Assembly: GCA_947598485.1 (NCBI GenBank)
Contig: CANQFJ010000013.1
Coordinates: forward strand, 1 to 43,178
Direction: 5' to 3'
DNA: 43,178 nt
From: an uncultured Bacilli bacterium
GTDB lineage: Bacteria; Bacillota_I; Bacilli_A; RF39; UBA660
The translations under genes and the position numbers were made by a program. This document shows, one piece after another, positions 1 to 7,658 of the stretch (positions are counted from its first letter, which is position 1; each line of letters begins with the position of its first letter). The notes beneath the pieces are model-generated. The model was not told the DNA's origin. It searched no databases and was given only the letters and a program-made list of their open reading frames with translations.

Positions 1-10
1 AAACTTGACA

Positions 11-35
11 TAATAAAACCCTTTATATAAAAGGG
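11..35 (-). terminator. Possible terminator hairpin at window edge
   Basis: CCCTTT (19-24) and AAAGGG (30-35) form a 6-bp stem around ATATA. Read leftward, it is followed by a T-rich stretch. No gene was found between here and the tRNA-Arg gene that would need it, so it may end an unrecognised transcript. Alternatively it may be an operator-like palindrome, because TTGACA lies at 5-10. Confidence 0.3.
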
Positions 36-174
36 ATGGTTAATATTTAAAAAAATAACTAACTGTCAAACTCCGGAAATAAAAGAAACATTGATCTAGT
101 CATTTATCTATCCACCCTATATTTTAATTCTATCATAATATACTCTTTTAATCTACTTCAACTTTGCATTTTTA

Positions 175-203
175 TTGTATTTTTTTAACGATTATAGTAT
201 AAT
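175..203 (+). promoter_or_regulatory. Promoter of tRNA-Arg
   Basis: TTGTAT (175-180), a 17-bp spacer and TATAAT (198-203) lie 16 bp before the tRNA. The -10 region reads TATAGTATAATTAAT. Nearly the same string stands before tRNA-Pro and tRNA-Val. Confidence 0.75.
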
Positions 204-219
204 TAATATGTTTTCTAAT

Positions 220-296
220 GCGCCCATAGCTCAACTGGATAGAGCGTTAGACTACGGATCTAAAGGCTGGGGGTTCGAATCCCTTTGGGCGTACCA
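220..296 (+). tRNA. tRNA-Arg (anticodon ACG)
   Basis: A 77-nt cloverleaf with the CCA end encoded. The acceptor stem is GCGCCCA paired with TGGGCGT. The anticodon stem TTAGA/TCTAA holds the loop CTACGGA, so the anticodon is ACG, read as inosine-CG for CGN arginine codons. The T-arm GGTTCGAATCC is canonical. A single-gene transcript with its own promoter and terminator. Confidence 0.97.
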
Positions 297-304
297 TAAG
301 AATT

Positions 305-337
305 AAAAACTTGGACTATAATAGTTCAAGTTTTTTT
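305..337. terminator. Bidirectional terminator between tRNA-Arg and the 63-residue ORF
   Basis: The arms around 307-318 and 322-333 pair with one G-T, followed by a run of seven T (331-337). The left side is A-rich, so the hairpin can also end leftward transcription from the gene that stops at 345. Confidence 0.75.
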
Positions 338-344
338 AAAATTA

Positions 345-536
345 TTACTTATCATTTACTCTCTTTGTAGGCCAAATTGCTATATTATTCAATATTTCCA
401 TATCATCAATGTCATTTATATGATTTCCATTTTCTAAAGCATATGTTAGGAATCTTGTAACAACCATTTTTATGACATCATCACTTAAAAAGCAATAAAT
501 CGGATTACTTCCTTTTATTTCTAAACATTGTTTCAT
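345..536 (-). CDS. Unrecognised small protein, 63 residues
   Basis: I do not recognise this protein. Its ATG lies one base after the TAG of the upstream 209-residue gene (sequence TAGTATG) and has no Shine-Dalgarno of its own. If it is translated, it depends on ribosomes finishing the upstream gene. The product is soluble and mostly helical in appearance, with no signal peptide or membrane segment. It ends at TAA just before a terminator. It could also be the detached C-terminal part of the 209-residue protein after an old frameshift, since its N-terminus has no clear domain start. Confidence 0.5.
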   Translation of the reverse strand: MKQCLEIKGSNPIYCFLSDDVIKMVVTRFLTYALENGNHINDIDDMEILNNIAIWPTKRVNDK

Positions 537-537
537 A

Positions 538-1167
538 CTAGTATGGTATTAAGTTTGTACTATAGTAGTAGTCTGAGGCTATAATTACTGATTTTCCCCC
601 TGCTAATAGTTTGGTAACAAACTCATTGATAGATCTTTCACCATATACTTTATCATCTTCAAGTTCTAGTAAACTAGTAGCATCACCAATTATATAAACG
701 ACGCCTGTAATATCCTTACTTTCTGTTGTACCATCCTTTTCTTTAAAAGAACCTATCCCACTTGCGTATATTTTCTTTAAAGCAAAATCGGCAGAAATTT
801 GAGCATTAAATAAAATATAAATTATTTTTTCAAAGTCTTCAATAAAAAGATCATCAGCTGACCCATATCTACTCACATCATAGCTAACTTCATCTCGAAG
901 CCTATTAACTAAAATTTGCAAACAAGATGCTAAATCAGATATTCTATTTCCTAAAGCTTTTCTTCCTCTAACGCATTGAGCATATTCTTCTTTTAATTCA
1001 TATAATCTTTTTAAAACTTGGCAAAAAACTTCAATATCTTCCTTATTAATTTCTCGAGGGTCATAACATCCTATCGTATAAAGACTATTTGATAATATTT
1101 CTTTATACACGCTATTTAATTTTTCTTTTAATTCTGCGTCTTTAGCCTTTTCGGCAATATCTTGCAT
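538..1167 (-). CDS. Unrecognised cytoplasmic protein, 209 residues
   Basis: I recognise no family. Residues 1-120 look like amphipathic helices rich in Glu, Lys and Leu. Around 155-200 there is an alternating pattern (GVVYIIGDA, KSVIIASD) resembling beta-strands of an alpha/beta core. There is no signal peptide or membrane segment. A strong Shine-Dalgarno AAGGAGG lies 5-6 bases before the ATG, so the gene is probably expressed. It stops at TAG and is followed after one base by a 63-residue ORF, giving an apparent two-gene leftward unit that ends at the terminator near 305-337. Confidence 0.75.
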   Translation of the reverse strand: MQDIAEKAKDAELKEKLNSVYKEILSNSLYTIGCYDPREINKEDIEVFCQVLKRLYELKEEYAQCVRGRKALGNRISDLASCLQILVNRLRDEVSYDVSRYGSADDLFIEDFEKIIYILFNAQISADFALKKIYASGIGSFKEKDGTTESKDITGVVYIIGDATSLLELEDDKVYGERSINEFVTKLLAGGKSVIIASDYYYSTNLIPY

Positions 1168-1302
1168 AAAAAGCCTCCTTATATAGGAACTATTCTATCA
1201 CAAAAAAATAAGTTATTAAATTATAATTAATAATTATCCAAAATAATAAACACACAAGTATTTTATTTATGCATATAATGTAGTAATAGTTTAATTTTAG
1301 AC

Positions 1303-1331
1303 TTGAAGTACATATTAATTTATAGTATAAT
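1303..1331 (+). promoter_or_regulatory. Promoter of tRNA-Pro
   Basis: TTGAAG (1303-1308), a 17-bp spacer and TATAAT (1326-1331) lie 12 bp before the tRNA. The -10 region TATAGTATAATTAAT is the same as at tRNA-Arg. Confidence 0.8.
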
Positions 1332-1343
1332 TAATAGCGAGTT

Positions 1344-1420
1344 CGAGAAGTAGCACAGCTTGGTAGTGCACCACGCTTGGGACGTGGGGGTCGCAGGTTC
1401 GAATCCTGTCTTCTCGACCA
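1344..1420 (+). tRNA. tRNA-Pro (anticodon TGG)
   Basis: A 77-nt cloverleaf with encoded CCA. The acceptor stem is CGAGAAG paired with CTTCTCG. The anticodon stem CCACG/CGTGG holds the loop CTTGGGA, so the anticodon is UGG. The T-arm GGTTCGAATCC is canonical. It is transcribed alone. Confidence 0.97.
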
Positions 1421-1424
1421 TTGA

Positions 1425-1455
1425 ATAAAAAAGCCCAGTTCAAAGCTGGGTTTTT
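1425..1455. terminator. Bidirectional terminator after tRNA-Pro
   Basis: CCCAG/CTGGG with flanking A and T runs forms a hairpin (about 1431-1455) ending in TTTTT. It serves tRNA-Pro from the left and the membrane-protein gene that stops at 1467 from the right. Confidence 0.8.
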
Positions 1456-1466
1456 ACGTGTCTAAA

Positions 1467-2258
1467 TTATCTTGGTCTTTTAAACAGTGCGGCTTTTTCT
1501 GCTTGAGCTTCTTCATCAGACATCGGTATTCTATTAGGGTTAACATTACCTACTGAAGAGCCTAAGTGCCTATTTGGCTTATTCGCATCCATTTGCATAA
1601 TGCCTGATGTATCTACTGTTGTACCAGATACTATATTACCTTTTTCTGGCGTAGATTCTTTTTGTTTATTTTTGTTTTTCTTTTTTATTAAATTAGTATC
1701 ATCAAATATTTCAACATCTTCATTTTTCTCTTTTATAAATTTAATTACTTCTTCATAATTTTTAATACCAGTCAAATCTAAAGGAAGTTCTACTCTATCC
1801 GAAGCAGTAACTTTTTTAAATATTAATATTATATCGGCATAATTATTTTTGTTATTATATACTCCTACCCGATCAATTCGCTCAAGATATCTAATTGTAT
1901 ACCCTTTCTTATTATTAAAGGCTATTACCCTTAGATTGGTAAACCAATATTTATTAAATCTATTTTTAGTATTAACCATTAAATCATAGGCAAAGAAGAA
2001 AGCTAAAAATATGGTTATGATTATTACTCCTAAAAAGGCAATATATTTATCAAAGCTAAATCCTGATGCATAATATTTTGCTCCACCAATATCGTGATTT
2101 ACACAATATGTATATATAAACAAAGCCCATAGAATAATTACCAGAATTAAAGAATAAACATACTTTTCCCAGTATTTTTTTGTCTTTCTAACATCTGTTT
2201 CTAAAGTTAGTTCTATTTTTTCATTTTCAATTAGTTTATTTTCAACTTCCTCATACAT
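1467..2258 (-). CDS. Membrane protein with possible PH-like domain, 263 residues
   Basis: Function unknown. In the 263-residue reading, two membrane segments lie at about 33-53 and 71-92. They are followed by a 90-residue cytoplasmic region with a short-strand pattern (KYWFTNLRVIAFNNKKG, IRYLERIDRVGVY, ADIILIFKK). This resembles the bacterial PH-like domains found after paired membrane helices, but that is an inference. The last 70 residues are hydrophilic and low-complexity (KKKNKNKQKE and onward), so probably disordered. I chose the ATG at 2258 because GGTGAT lies 4 bases before it; the in-frame ATG at 2270 has no Shine-Dalgarno. It is a single gene ending at the terminator it shares with tRNA-Pro. 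Confidence 0.8.
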   Translation of the reverse strand: MYEEVENKLIENEKIELTLETDVRKTKKYWEKYVYSLILVIILWALFIYTYCVNHDIGGAKYYASGFSFDKYIAFLGVIIITIFLAFFFAYDLMVNTKNRFNKYWFTNLRVIAFNNKKGYTIRYLERIDRVGVYNNKNNYADIILIFKKVTASDRVELPLDLTGIKNYEEVIKFIKEKNEDVEIFDDTNLIKKKNKNKQKESTPEKGNIVSGTTVDTSGIMQMDANKPNRHLGSSVGNVNPNRIPMSDEEAQAEKAALFKRPR

Positions 2259-2344
2259 AAGTATCACCATATTAAGTATAACTTAAATATTCGTTAAAAG
2301 TTAGAGATATTTACTTATTTACTTTAGAAAATGTAAAAATTGTA

Positions 2345-2383
2345 TCTTTAAATAAAACAAGATAAGCGTTTTAGACTTATCTT
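2345..2383 (-). terminator. Terminator of proS
   Basis: AAGATAAG (2359-2366) and CTTATCTT (2376-2383) form an 8-bp stem with a 9-base loop. Read leftward it is followed by a T-rich tail. It lies 15 bases after the proS stop. Confidence 0.75.
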
Positions 2384-2397
2384 ATTTAAACTCATTA

Positions 2398-3837
2398 TTA
2401 ATATGCTTTACCAAAATAAACTAAATGTTTAGCTTCTTTACCACAGCATACACATTTATCAGAAATACCCTCTTCATTAAATGGTATACATCTTGATGTA
2501 GCTCCTCCGGTTTTAGCTTTAATTTCATCTTCGCAAGCTTCATCACCACACCACATCGCTTTAACAAAGCCACTTTTTTCATCAAAAGTATGTATCAGTT
2601 CATCCATATTATGAGCTTCATAAATATGATTTTCAAGATGTTCTTTCGCTTTTTGATACATATCTTTTTGCATTTGTTCAAGTATCTCAGGAAGCTTAGT
2701 GGTAACTTCCTCTAAGCCAACACTTATCTTTTCCCTATTATCTCTTCGAACTATCGTAACAACACCATTTTCAAGATCTCGAGGGCCAATTTCAATTCTC
2801 GTAGGTATACCTTGAACTTCTTGATTAGAAAACTTATATCCGGGAGTTTTATCTGATAGGTCAATATCAACAGCCATAGCTTGTTTTTTTAATTCATCAT
2901 AAATTTTATTTGCTACTTCCAAAATCTCTGGCTTATTATGGCCAATTGGTATAATCATACTCTTTATTGGAGCAATATGTGGTGGAAGAACAAGCCCATC
3001 ATCATCACCATGAACCATAATAATAGCACCAATTATTCTTGTCGAAAGTCCCCATGAAGTTTGGAATGGATTAACATACTTATTATTCTTATCTATGAAT
3101 TTAACATCAAATGCTTTACTAAAGCCATCACCAAAATAGTGACTCGTTGCCGATTGCAATGCTTTACCATCGTGCATTAAAGCTTCGATTGTATAAGTTG
3201 CTTCGGCGCCAGCGAATTTTTCACTTTCCGTTTTTTGCCCCCATATAACAGGGATAGCTAAATCATTTTCAACAAAATCATGATAAATTTCAAGCATCAT
3301 CTTAGTTCTATCTTTTGCTTCTTCACTAGTCTCATGGATAGTATGTCCCTCTTGCCATAAGAATTCTTTACTTCTTAAAAATGGTCTTGTTGTCTTTTCC
3401 CATCTTAATACTGAACACCATTGATTATAAACCATTGGAAGGTCACGATAAGAATTTAAATTCTTAGCAAAGTGTTCACAAAATAATGTCTCACTCGTAG
3501 GTCTTATGCAAAGCTTTTCCTCTAAAGGGTTAGCTCCTCCCATCGTTACCCAAGCAACTTCAGGAGCAAAACCATTAACATGATCTTTTTCTTTATTTAA
3601 AAGACTTTCTGGGATAAGCATCGGCATATAAACATTCTTTACGCCTGTTGCTTTAAATCTAGCATCCAAATTTTTTTGAATGTTTTCCCATATAGCATAC
3701 CCCGCGGGCATATATACCATACATCCTTTTATACTGGTATATTCACATAATTTAGCTTTTCTTACTACATCAGTATACCATTGTGCAAAATCAACATCAC
3801 GTGATGTTATTGCATCTAAAAATTTTTCGTTTGCCAT
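2398..3837 (-). CDS. proS: Prolyl-tRNA synthetase, archaeal/eukaryotic-like form
   Basis: It charges tRNA-Pro with proline in the cytoplasm. The 479-residue length, the lack of the bacterial editing insert and the cysteine-containing C-terminal zinc-type domain (WCGDEACE, CIPF, KCVCCGK, ending in Tyr) identify the short archaeal/eukaryotic-like class found in some Bacilli and Mollicutes. Class II synthetase motifs are visible: the PTSE element near residue 113, motif 2 at RPFLRSKEFLWQEGHT and motif 3 near GLSTRIIG. The Shine-Dalgarno AGAAGGG precedes the ATG by about 6 bases. It appears to be a single gene ending at the hairpin at 2359-2383. No T-box leader fits in the 62-bp gap upstream. Confidence 0.97.
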   Translation of the reverse strand: MANEKFLDAITSRDVDFAQWYTDVVRKAKLCEYTSIKGCMVYMPAGYAIWENIQKNLDARFKATGVKNVYMPMLIPESLLNKEKDHVNGFAPEVAWVTMGGANPLEEKLCIRPTSETLFCEHFAKNLNSYRDLPMVYNQWCSVLRWEKTTRPFLRSKEFLWQEGHTIHETSEEAKDRTKMMLEIYHDFVENDLAIPVIWGQKTESEKFAGAEATYTIEALMHDGKALQSATSHYFGDGFSKAFDVKFIDKNNKYVNPFQTSWGLSTRIIGAIIMVHGDDDGLVLPPHIAPIKSMIIPIGHNKPEILEVANKIYDELKKQAMAVDIDLSDKTPGYKFSNQEVQGIPTRIEIGPRDLENGVVTIVRRDNREKISVGLEEVTTKLPEILEQMQKDMYQKAKEHLENHIYEAHNMDELIHTFDEKSGFVKAMWCGDEACEDEIKAKTGGATSRCIPFNEEGISDKCVCCGKEAKHLVYFGKAY

Positions 3838-3899
3838 AATATGCCCTTCTTTCTTATTAAACTTGTTTAAATTTTATCATAATAACTATTTAAAGTAAA

Positions 3900-4370
3900 T
3901 TATAGTTCATTAATTACTTCGTGATTTAATTTGGTATCATCAAACCATTTCTTAGCAAAACTTGGTCTTATATCAAAATCTTTAGTTTCGTTTATATTAT
4001 ACCATTTATTGATTGAACTTTTATCTTTATCATGGGTATAGAAGTTATCCATACTATTAATTTTCTCGCTATCTATTTTATAAACAAATAAAAGTTCATG
4101 AAACTTAGTTCCATTATAAGTAAAGAAGTTTTCTACTACTTCAAGTAAAGATAACTCATTATCTTTAACAAGAACTCCTACTTCTTCATTTATCTCTCTT
4201 ATCATAGCCTTTTTAGTATCCTCTAAAAACTTAACTCTTCCCCCAATTAAAGAGTAATAATCGCCACTTTTATCATTTTTTTGTAAAAGTACTTTATTAC
4301 CATTTTTAAAAATACCTGCTACACGAAAGTTGAATTTGATTCCCTCATCATTTACAAATTTAATATCCAT
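3900..4370 (-). CDS. Nudix hydrolase
   Basis: A 156-residue Nudix-fold protein. The Nudix box is complete: Gly, five residues, Glu, then REINEEVGV (G-x5-E-x7-RE-x2-EE-xG) at about residues 42-65. The Nudix box glutamates in this family bind Mg2+ for cleaving a nucleoside diphosphate linked to another group. The substrate cannot be read from sequence. Its ATG lies 2 bases after the stop of the HprK-like gene, with AAGGG overlapping that gene's 3' end, so it is the last gene of the cassette that begins at the glycosyltransferase. With a sugar transferase and an AdoMet synthetase upstream, an NDP-sugar or nucleotide by-product is a reasonable guess only. Confidence 0.9.
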   Translation of the reverse strand: MDIKFVNDEGIKFNFRVAGIFKNGNKVLLQKNDKSGDYYSLIGGRVKFLEDTKKAMIREINEEVGVLVKDNELSLLEVVENFFTYNGTKFHELLFVYKIDSEKINSMDNFYTHDKDKSSINKWYNINETKDFDIRPSFAKKWFDDTKLNHEVINEL

Positions 4371-4372
4371 AC

Positions 4373-5260
4373 TTAATTTTCCCTTCTTCTTACAACAAAT
4401 CTTGTACTTCCCTTTTCTTTGCCATCATATAAAGAATTTATAAATCCTAATAATTCTGTTAAAGACCCATTGATATAATAATATCCTTTACAAGCATTAA
4501 TTCTATTTATTAGCTCCTGTCTTTTAAGATATGTCTCTTCTGTTTCATAAGAAGGAATATATCCCATAGGATGGCCACTAGCATCTACAAAAGTTGCAGC
4601 CTGACCACGAATATGACTTGATAAGTTTTGATATAGCAAGAAGTTATTTCGCCAGCTATCTCCCGGGGCTACTTTTAAGTCATTTTCTCTATCATCAAGT
4701 CTTACATGAACAACATTCGTGATAGGTACTACTCCATATTCTGTATCAATCCCGACATCTTGAGCCATGATAGTAATTTTATTAGTCCATTCATCGGCAA
4801 CATCATTACGAAATAAGTATAGCAAAGATTCTATATTATTTTTAACTGATAATAATCTTAAATTTAAAAACTTAGTTCCTCCATAAGCCGCAATGCCATC
4901 ACCATCTAAGCCTATTAAAGTCATATCGTTACTAATTAAAGAAAAGCCATAATCTTGGCATAGATTTACAGCCAAACTAGTTTTACCAGCTCCTGCCTCC
5001 CCAATAATTGAAGTTGCTTCGCCATTTTTACATACACAAGCCGAATGACAAGAGCTTAGTCCCATTTGGGCAAATTGTTTTTCTAATAAGGGATACGCTA
5101 AATAAATAAGGTTACTCTCAGTTAAATTTTGAGCCGGAAAACGTAAAGTCATGCCTTTATCGCCACATCTTAATCCTACATTTTCTTCAGTAATAATATA
5201 GATAAAAGTATGGGCAATTGATTCATCATCTTTTATAAATTTAGGATCAAAAAATTCCAT
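4373..5260 (-). CDS. HprK-like P-loop kinase-family protein (N-terminus frameshifted off)
   Basis: The open frame gives 295 residues. The Walker A loop GEAGAGKTS is at 87-95, followed by SNDM at 110-113, the layout of the HPr kinase/phosphorylase-like fold used by HPr kinases and by kinases of some peptide clusters. It is not HprK itself, because the HPr-binding signature is absent. The annotated ATG has no Shine-Dalgarno. A much better start, ATG at 5351 with AGGAG 5 bases before it and overlapping the metK stop, opens a 27-codon frame that would continue into this gene if one T of the T6 run at 5277-5282 were absent. The complete protein would be about 325 residues. It lies between the AdoMet synthetase and Nudix genes. 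Whether the copy is broken, misread or translated by slippage is open. Confidence 0.8.
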   Translation of the reverse strand: MEFFDPKFIKDDESIAHTFIYIITEENVGLRCGDKGMTLRFPAQNLTESNLIYLAYPLLEKQFAQMGLSSCHSACVCKNGEATSIIGEAGAGKTSLAVNLCQDYGFSLISNDMTLIGLDGDGIAAYGGTKFLNLRLLSVKNNIESLLYLFRNDVADEWTNKITIMAQDVGIDTEYGVVPITNVVHVRLDDRENDLKVAPGDSWRNNFLLYQNLSSHIRGQAATFVDASGHPMGYIPSYETEETYLKRQELINRINACKGYYYINGSLTELLGFINSLYDGKEKGSTRFVVRRREN

Positions 5261-5267
5261 GAATTGC

Positions 5268-5351
5268 TTATTTCGTAAAAAATATTCTTAAAGGAACATC
5301 ACTTATAAATCGTAAAGTAGCAGAGGCTACTCCTATACAAAAGGTCTCCAT
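5268..5351 (-). pseudogene. Detached N-terminal segment of the HprK-like gene
   Basis: An 84-base frame (27 residues) starts with ATG at 5351 behind a perfect AGGAG at 5357-5361, then stops at TAA (5268-5270), 7 bases before the next ATG. The peptide contains ATLRFISDVPLRI, resembling the opening strand and turn (an irs-x-lPL pattern) of HprK-like proteins. Removing one base from the homopolymer at 5277-5282 joins it in frame to the 295-residue ORF through FLRNKQF. I therefore read it as the true 5' end of that gene. A separate small peptide gene is the less likely alternative. Confidence 0.6.
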
Positions 5352-5359
5352 AACGTCTC

Positions 5360-6556
5360 CTAAAATAGATTAATTGGTTTAATAATCTCATGCATAAAAT
5401 CTTCCGTAAATTCTTCTTCAATTATCTTTTCACATTCTTGTTTTTTACTTAAGTCATTTACCATTAGATAAAAGAAATATGGTTCTAAAATAGACCCTTT
5501 ATTCCTTGTTAAAGAATAAAGCGTACATTTAATACCAAGTTCATCATTAATTCTTTTAACCGCTTTATTAGCCATGAAATTAATAACACAACCAGTATGA
5601 TATCTTTCATTTTTACCACACGGAGCTTCCATAGTATGTTCTCTAAAACTAGGAATCAAACCTTGAGCATTGTTGCCTCTTCCTACGACTCCTTCTTCAC
5701 CACATTCGATGCAACTTCCTTTAACTAAGCCATAAATATGATATGAGCCATCGAGATTTTTATTAATATCTACTTTATAAATATAACCTTTAGGATTAGG
5801 TATTTTAGCAACTTCTTTATATAAAAGTTCTGTATATTTATCAATTATCTTATCATATTCTTCTTTATCTTTAAATTTGTCTTTAAATATTGGTAAAGAA
5901 ACATAGATATCGACATCTTGACCTTTTCTGGTTACCATTACTTTAATGTCTTGTCCTACTTCATCATATTTTGGACAGGCATAGCCATCTTCATTAAAAG
6001 CCCAAAAGAAAGATTCAACTTTAAAAGTAGCTTCTTCACAAAAGGTTTTAGAACTATGATTTACACATAAAGAAGTATCCGCAGCATATAAGGTTTTCGC
6101 ATCTGGTAAATCATCTATACTTTGAGGTTTATACCAATTTTCTTGCTTAGAATATTGGGTTGGATTAATAATGATATCTAAATCTTCTTCGGGATTAATT
6201 CTTGGCATAATCGTACTTAAGTATTTTTTAATAACCGGAGTAAATAAAGATTCTAAATCAATTTTATTACCAGCATATTCACTGCTTACTCGACCATTCA
6301 TTTCGACTCTTATGGGATGCTTTCTTATAATCTTGCCATCTTCATATAGGAATAATCCCCCACCGATATAAAATTTATCAATGTTATGATGAAGAATTAC
6401 ACCAAAGTTTTCCATACAATATTTTGCATAAACTCTTGAGCATTCTTGAGCTAATTTATCCGCAATAGTATCAGGATGACCTATACCCTTTCTTTCAACT
6501 ATTTCTAGATAATTATCCTCAGGATCTTTATACCCCTTTATTACTTGTAGCTTCAT
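5360..6556 (-). CDS. S-adenosylmethionine synthetase, archaeal type
   Basis: It makes S-adenosylmethionine from methionine and ATP. The 398-residue sequence belongs to the archaeal-type methionine adenosyltransferase family, not to bacterial MetK. The opening ERKGIGHPDTIAD is at 21-33, VGRGNNAQGLIPS lies in the middle-to-late part, and EAPCGKN follows about 20 residues later; all match the archaeal family's conserved blocks. The bacterial MetK signatures GAGDQG and GGGAFSGKD are absent. The ATG follows AAGGAGG by 4 bases and overlaps the glycosyltransferase gene by 29 bp, so the two are translated together. It is the second gene of the cassette. No methyltransferase lies next to it, so the use of the product is not evident. 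Confidence 0.9.
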   Translation of the reverse strand: MKLQVIKGYKDPEDNYLEIVERKGIGHPDTIADKLAQECSRVYAKYCMENFGVILHHNIDKFYIGGGLFLYEDGKIIRKHPIRVEMNGRVSSEYAGNKIDLESLFTPVIKKYLSTIMPRINPEEDLDIIINPTQYSKQENWYKPQSIDDLPDAKTLYAADTSLCVNHSSKTFCEEATFKVESFFWAFNEDGYACPKYDEVGQDIKVMVTRKGQDVDIYVSLPIFKDKFKDKEEYDKIIDKYTELLYKEVAKIPNPKGYIYKVDINKNLDGSYHIYGLVKGSCIECGEEGVVGRGNNAQGLIPSFREHTMEAPCGKNERYHTGCVINFMANKAVKRINDELGIKCTLYSLTRNKGSILEPYFFYLMVNDLSKKQECEKIIEEEFTEDFMHEIIKPINLF

Positions 6557-7577
6557 ATAACCTCCTTAAATCTATACAACTTTGAACAATTAATCTTTCC
6601 CAATCTTCAATATCATTATCATTAACATACTGCCAAAAGCTAACTACTCTTTTCATAAATAAATCTACGAATTCACGCATTTTTTCTTCGGTAAAATCAT
6701 CTTCTTGTAAATATTTATTAAGAGCATCAAGCCATATGTGATATATATTACCATAATTAAGCTTACTTGGATCAAAATTTAATTTATCATATACTTCATC
6801 CATATATTCCCAACTTTCATTAGGAATAATAAATGGTTTGTAATCTATTTCTTCATAGCTTACATTTAAAGGAGGATATTTATTAACAGCATTTTTTAAG
6901 CCTTTAACTACTCCCATAAAAATATTGGCCATTTTGTGATAGCTTACTCCATGAATCTTTTGGCCAAGATAAACAATATCAACTTTAAAGTCATGAGTAA
7001 GAGCATAAATAAGCATATAAATATCAATACCATAGTCCATGATATCATCATCTAAATCACTAGTTAAAATACTTTTAATATATTTTAGATTAAAGGCATA
7101 ATCTCTCCCGATAGGCTGTCTTATAAACTTACCATATAAAGTATATAATATAGGTACGACAAAATGGTTCGTGGTATTACCTTCTTCTTTTCTTCTTTCA
7201 TAATAAGGACATATAAAATCATTGCCTTTCTCTAAAGAAGCAATGATATTTAAAAGCCACGTATAATTAAAACTACGTAAATCAGCATCTAACGTAATGG
7301 CATAATCAATATTATTTTTAACACAAAAGTTAAAGAACTCTCTTATATTATAGCCCTTACCTCTTTTATCAAATACTATATTTTTCTTGGGATGAATAGT
7401 CTTAGTATTCAAAAAAATCTCATTAGTTTTATCAGGACTATTATTATCTGAGTTAAAAATTACACTATCATAGTTATCATCAAGATAAAGCAAAGCATCA
7501 TCAATTTGCTTTGTTATATTAGCAATATTTTCACTTTCATTATAACTAGGAATACAAATAGCTAATGTTTTCTTCAT
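6528..7577 (-). CDS. Family 2-like glycosyltransferase
   Basis: A GT-A fold glycosyltransferase of about 349 residues. It opens with LAICIPSYNESENI, the nucleotide-sugar binding strand. DADLRSF carries the metal-binding DxD-type motif. The later FIRQPIGRDYAFN resembles the acceptor-side QPxxG/D-x region of mannosylglycerate and glucosyl-phosphoglycerate synthases. Sugar and acceptor are unknown. There is no membrane segment, so it is cytoplasmic. I chose ATG 7577, where the family's first strand begins; an in-frame TTG at 7592 only adds MYNVG. There is almost no leader, because TATAAT ends 7 bases before this ATG. It is the first gene of the four-gene leftward cassette. Confidence 0.88.
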   Translation of the reverse strand: MKKTLAICIPSYNESENIANITKQIDDALLYLDDNYDSVIFNSDNNSPDKTNEIFLNTKTIHPKKNIVFDKRGKGYNIREFFNFCVKNNIDYAITLDADLRSFNYTWLLNIIASLEKGNDFICPYYERRKEEGNTTNHFVVPILYTLYGKFIRQPIGRDYAFNLKYIKSILTSDLDDDIMDYGIDIYMLIYALTHDFKVDIVYLGQKIHGVSYHKMANIFMGVVKGLKNAVNKYPPLNVSYEEIDYKPFIIPNESWEYMDEVYDKLNFDPSKLNYGNIYHIWLDALNKYLQEDDFTEEKMREFVDLFMKRVVSFWQYVNDNDIEDWERLIVQSCIDLRRLYEATSNKGV

Positions 7578-7583
7578 GCCCAC

Positions 7584-7612
7584 ATTATACAATGATAAAT
7601 TTTATAAATAAA
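7584..7612 (-). promoter_or_regulatory. Putative promoter of the GT-MAT-kinase-Nudix cassette
   Basis: A perfect TATAAT lies at 7589-7584 on the minus strand. The hexamer 17 bp upstream is only TTTATT (7612-7607). Transcription would begin close to the A of the ATG at 7577, giving a leaderless message with no room for a Shine-Dalgarno. The weak -35 makes this tentative. Confidence 0.45.
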
Positions 7613-7634
7613 GAAAAAATAGAAATGTTTCTAT
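7613..7634 (-). terminator. Terminator after the LamG gene
   Basis: ATAGAA (7619-7624) and TTCTAT (7629-7634) form a short hairpin followed, reading leftward, by T5. It separates the LamG-domain gene from the glycosyltransferase cassette. Confidence 0.6.
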
Positions 7635-7658
7635 CTTACTTATATAACTTATTAATTA

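Noticed and set aside
3838-3899. T-box or other riboswitch before proS
   Set aside because: The 62-bp gap is too short and no specifier or antiterminator structure is visible.
5268-5351. 27-residue ORF as a small peptide (RiPP-like) precursor for the HprK-like kinase
   Set aside because: The sequence reads like the N-terminal strand of an HprK-like protein and one base change joins the frames; no other peptide-maturation genes are present.
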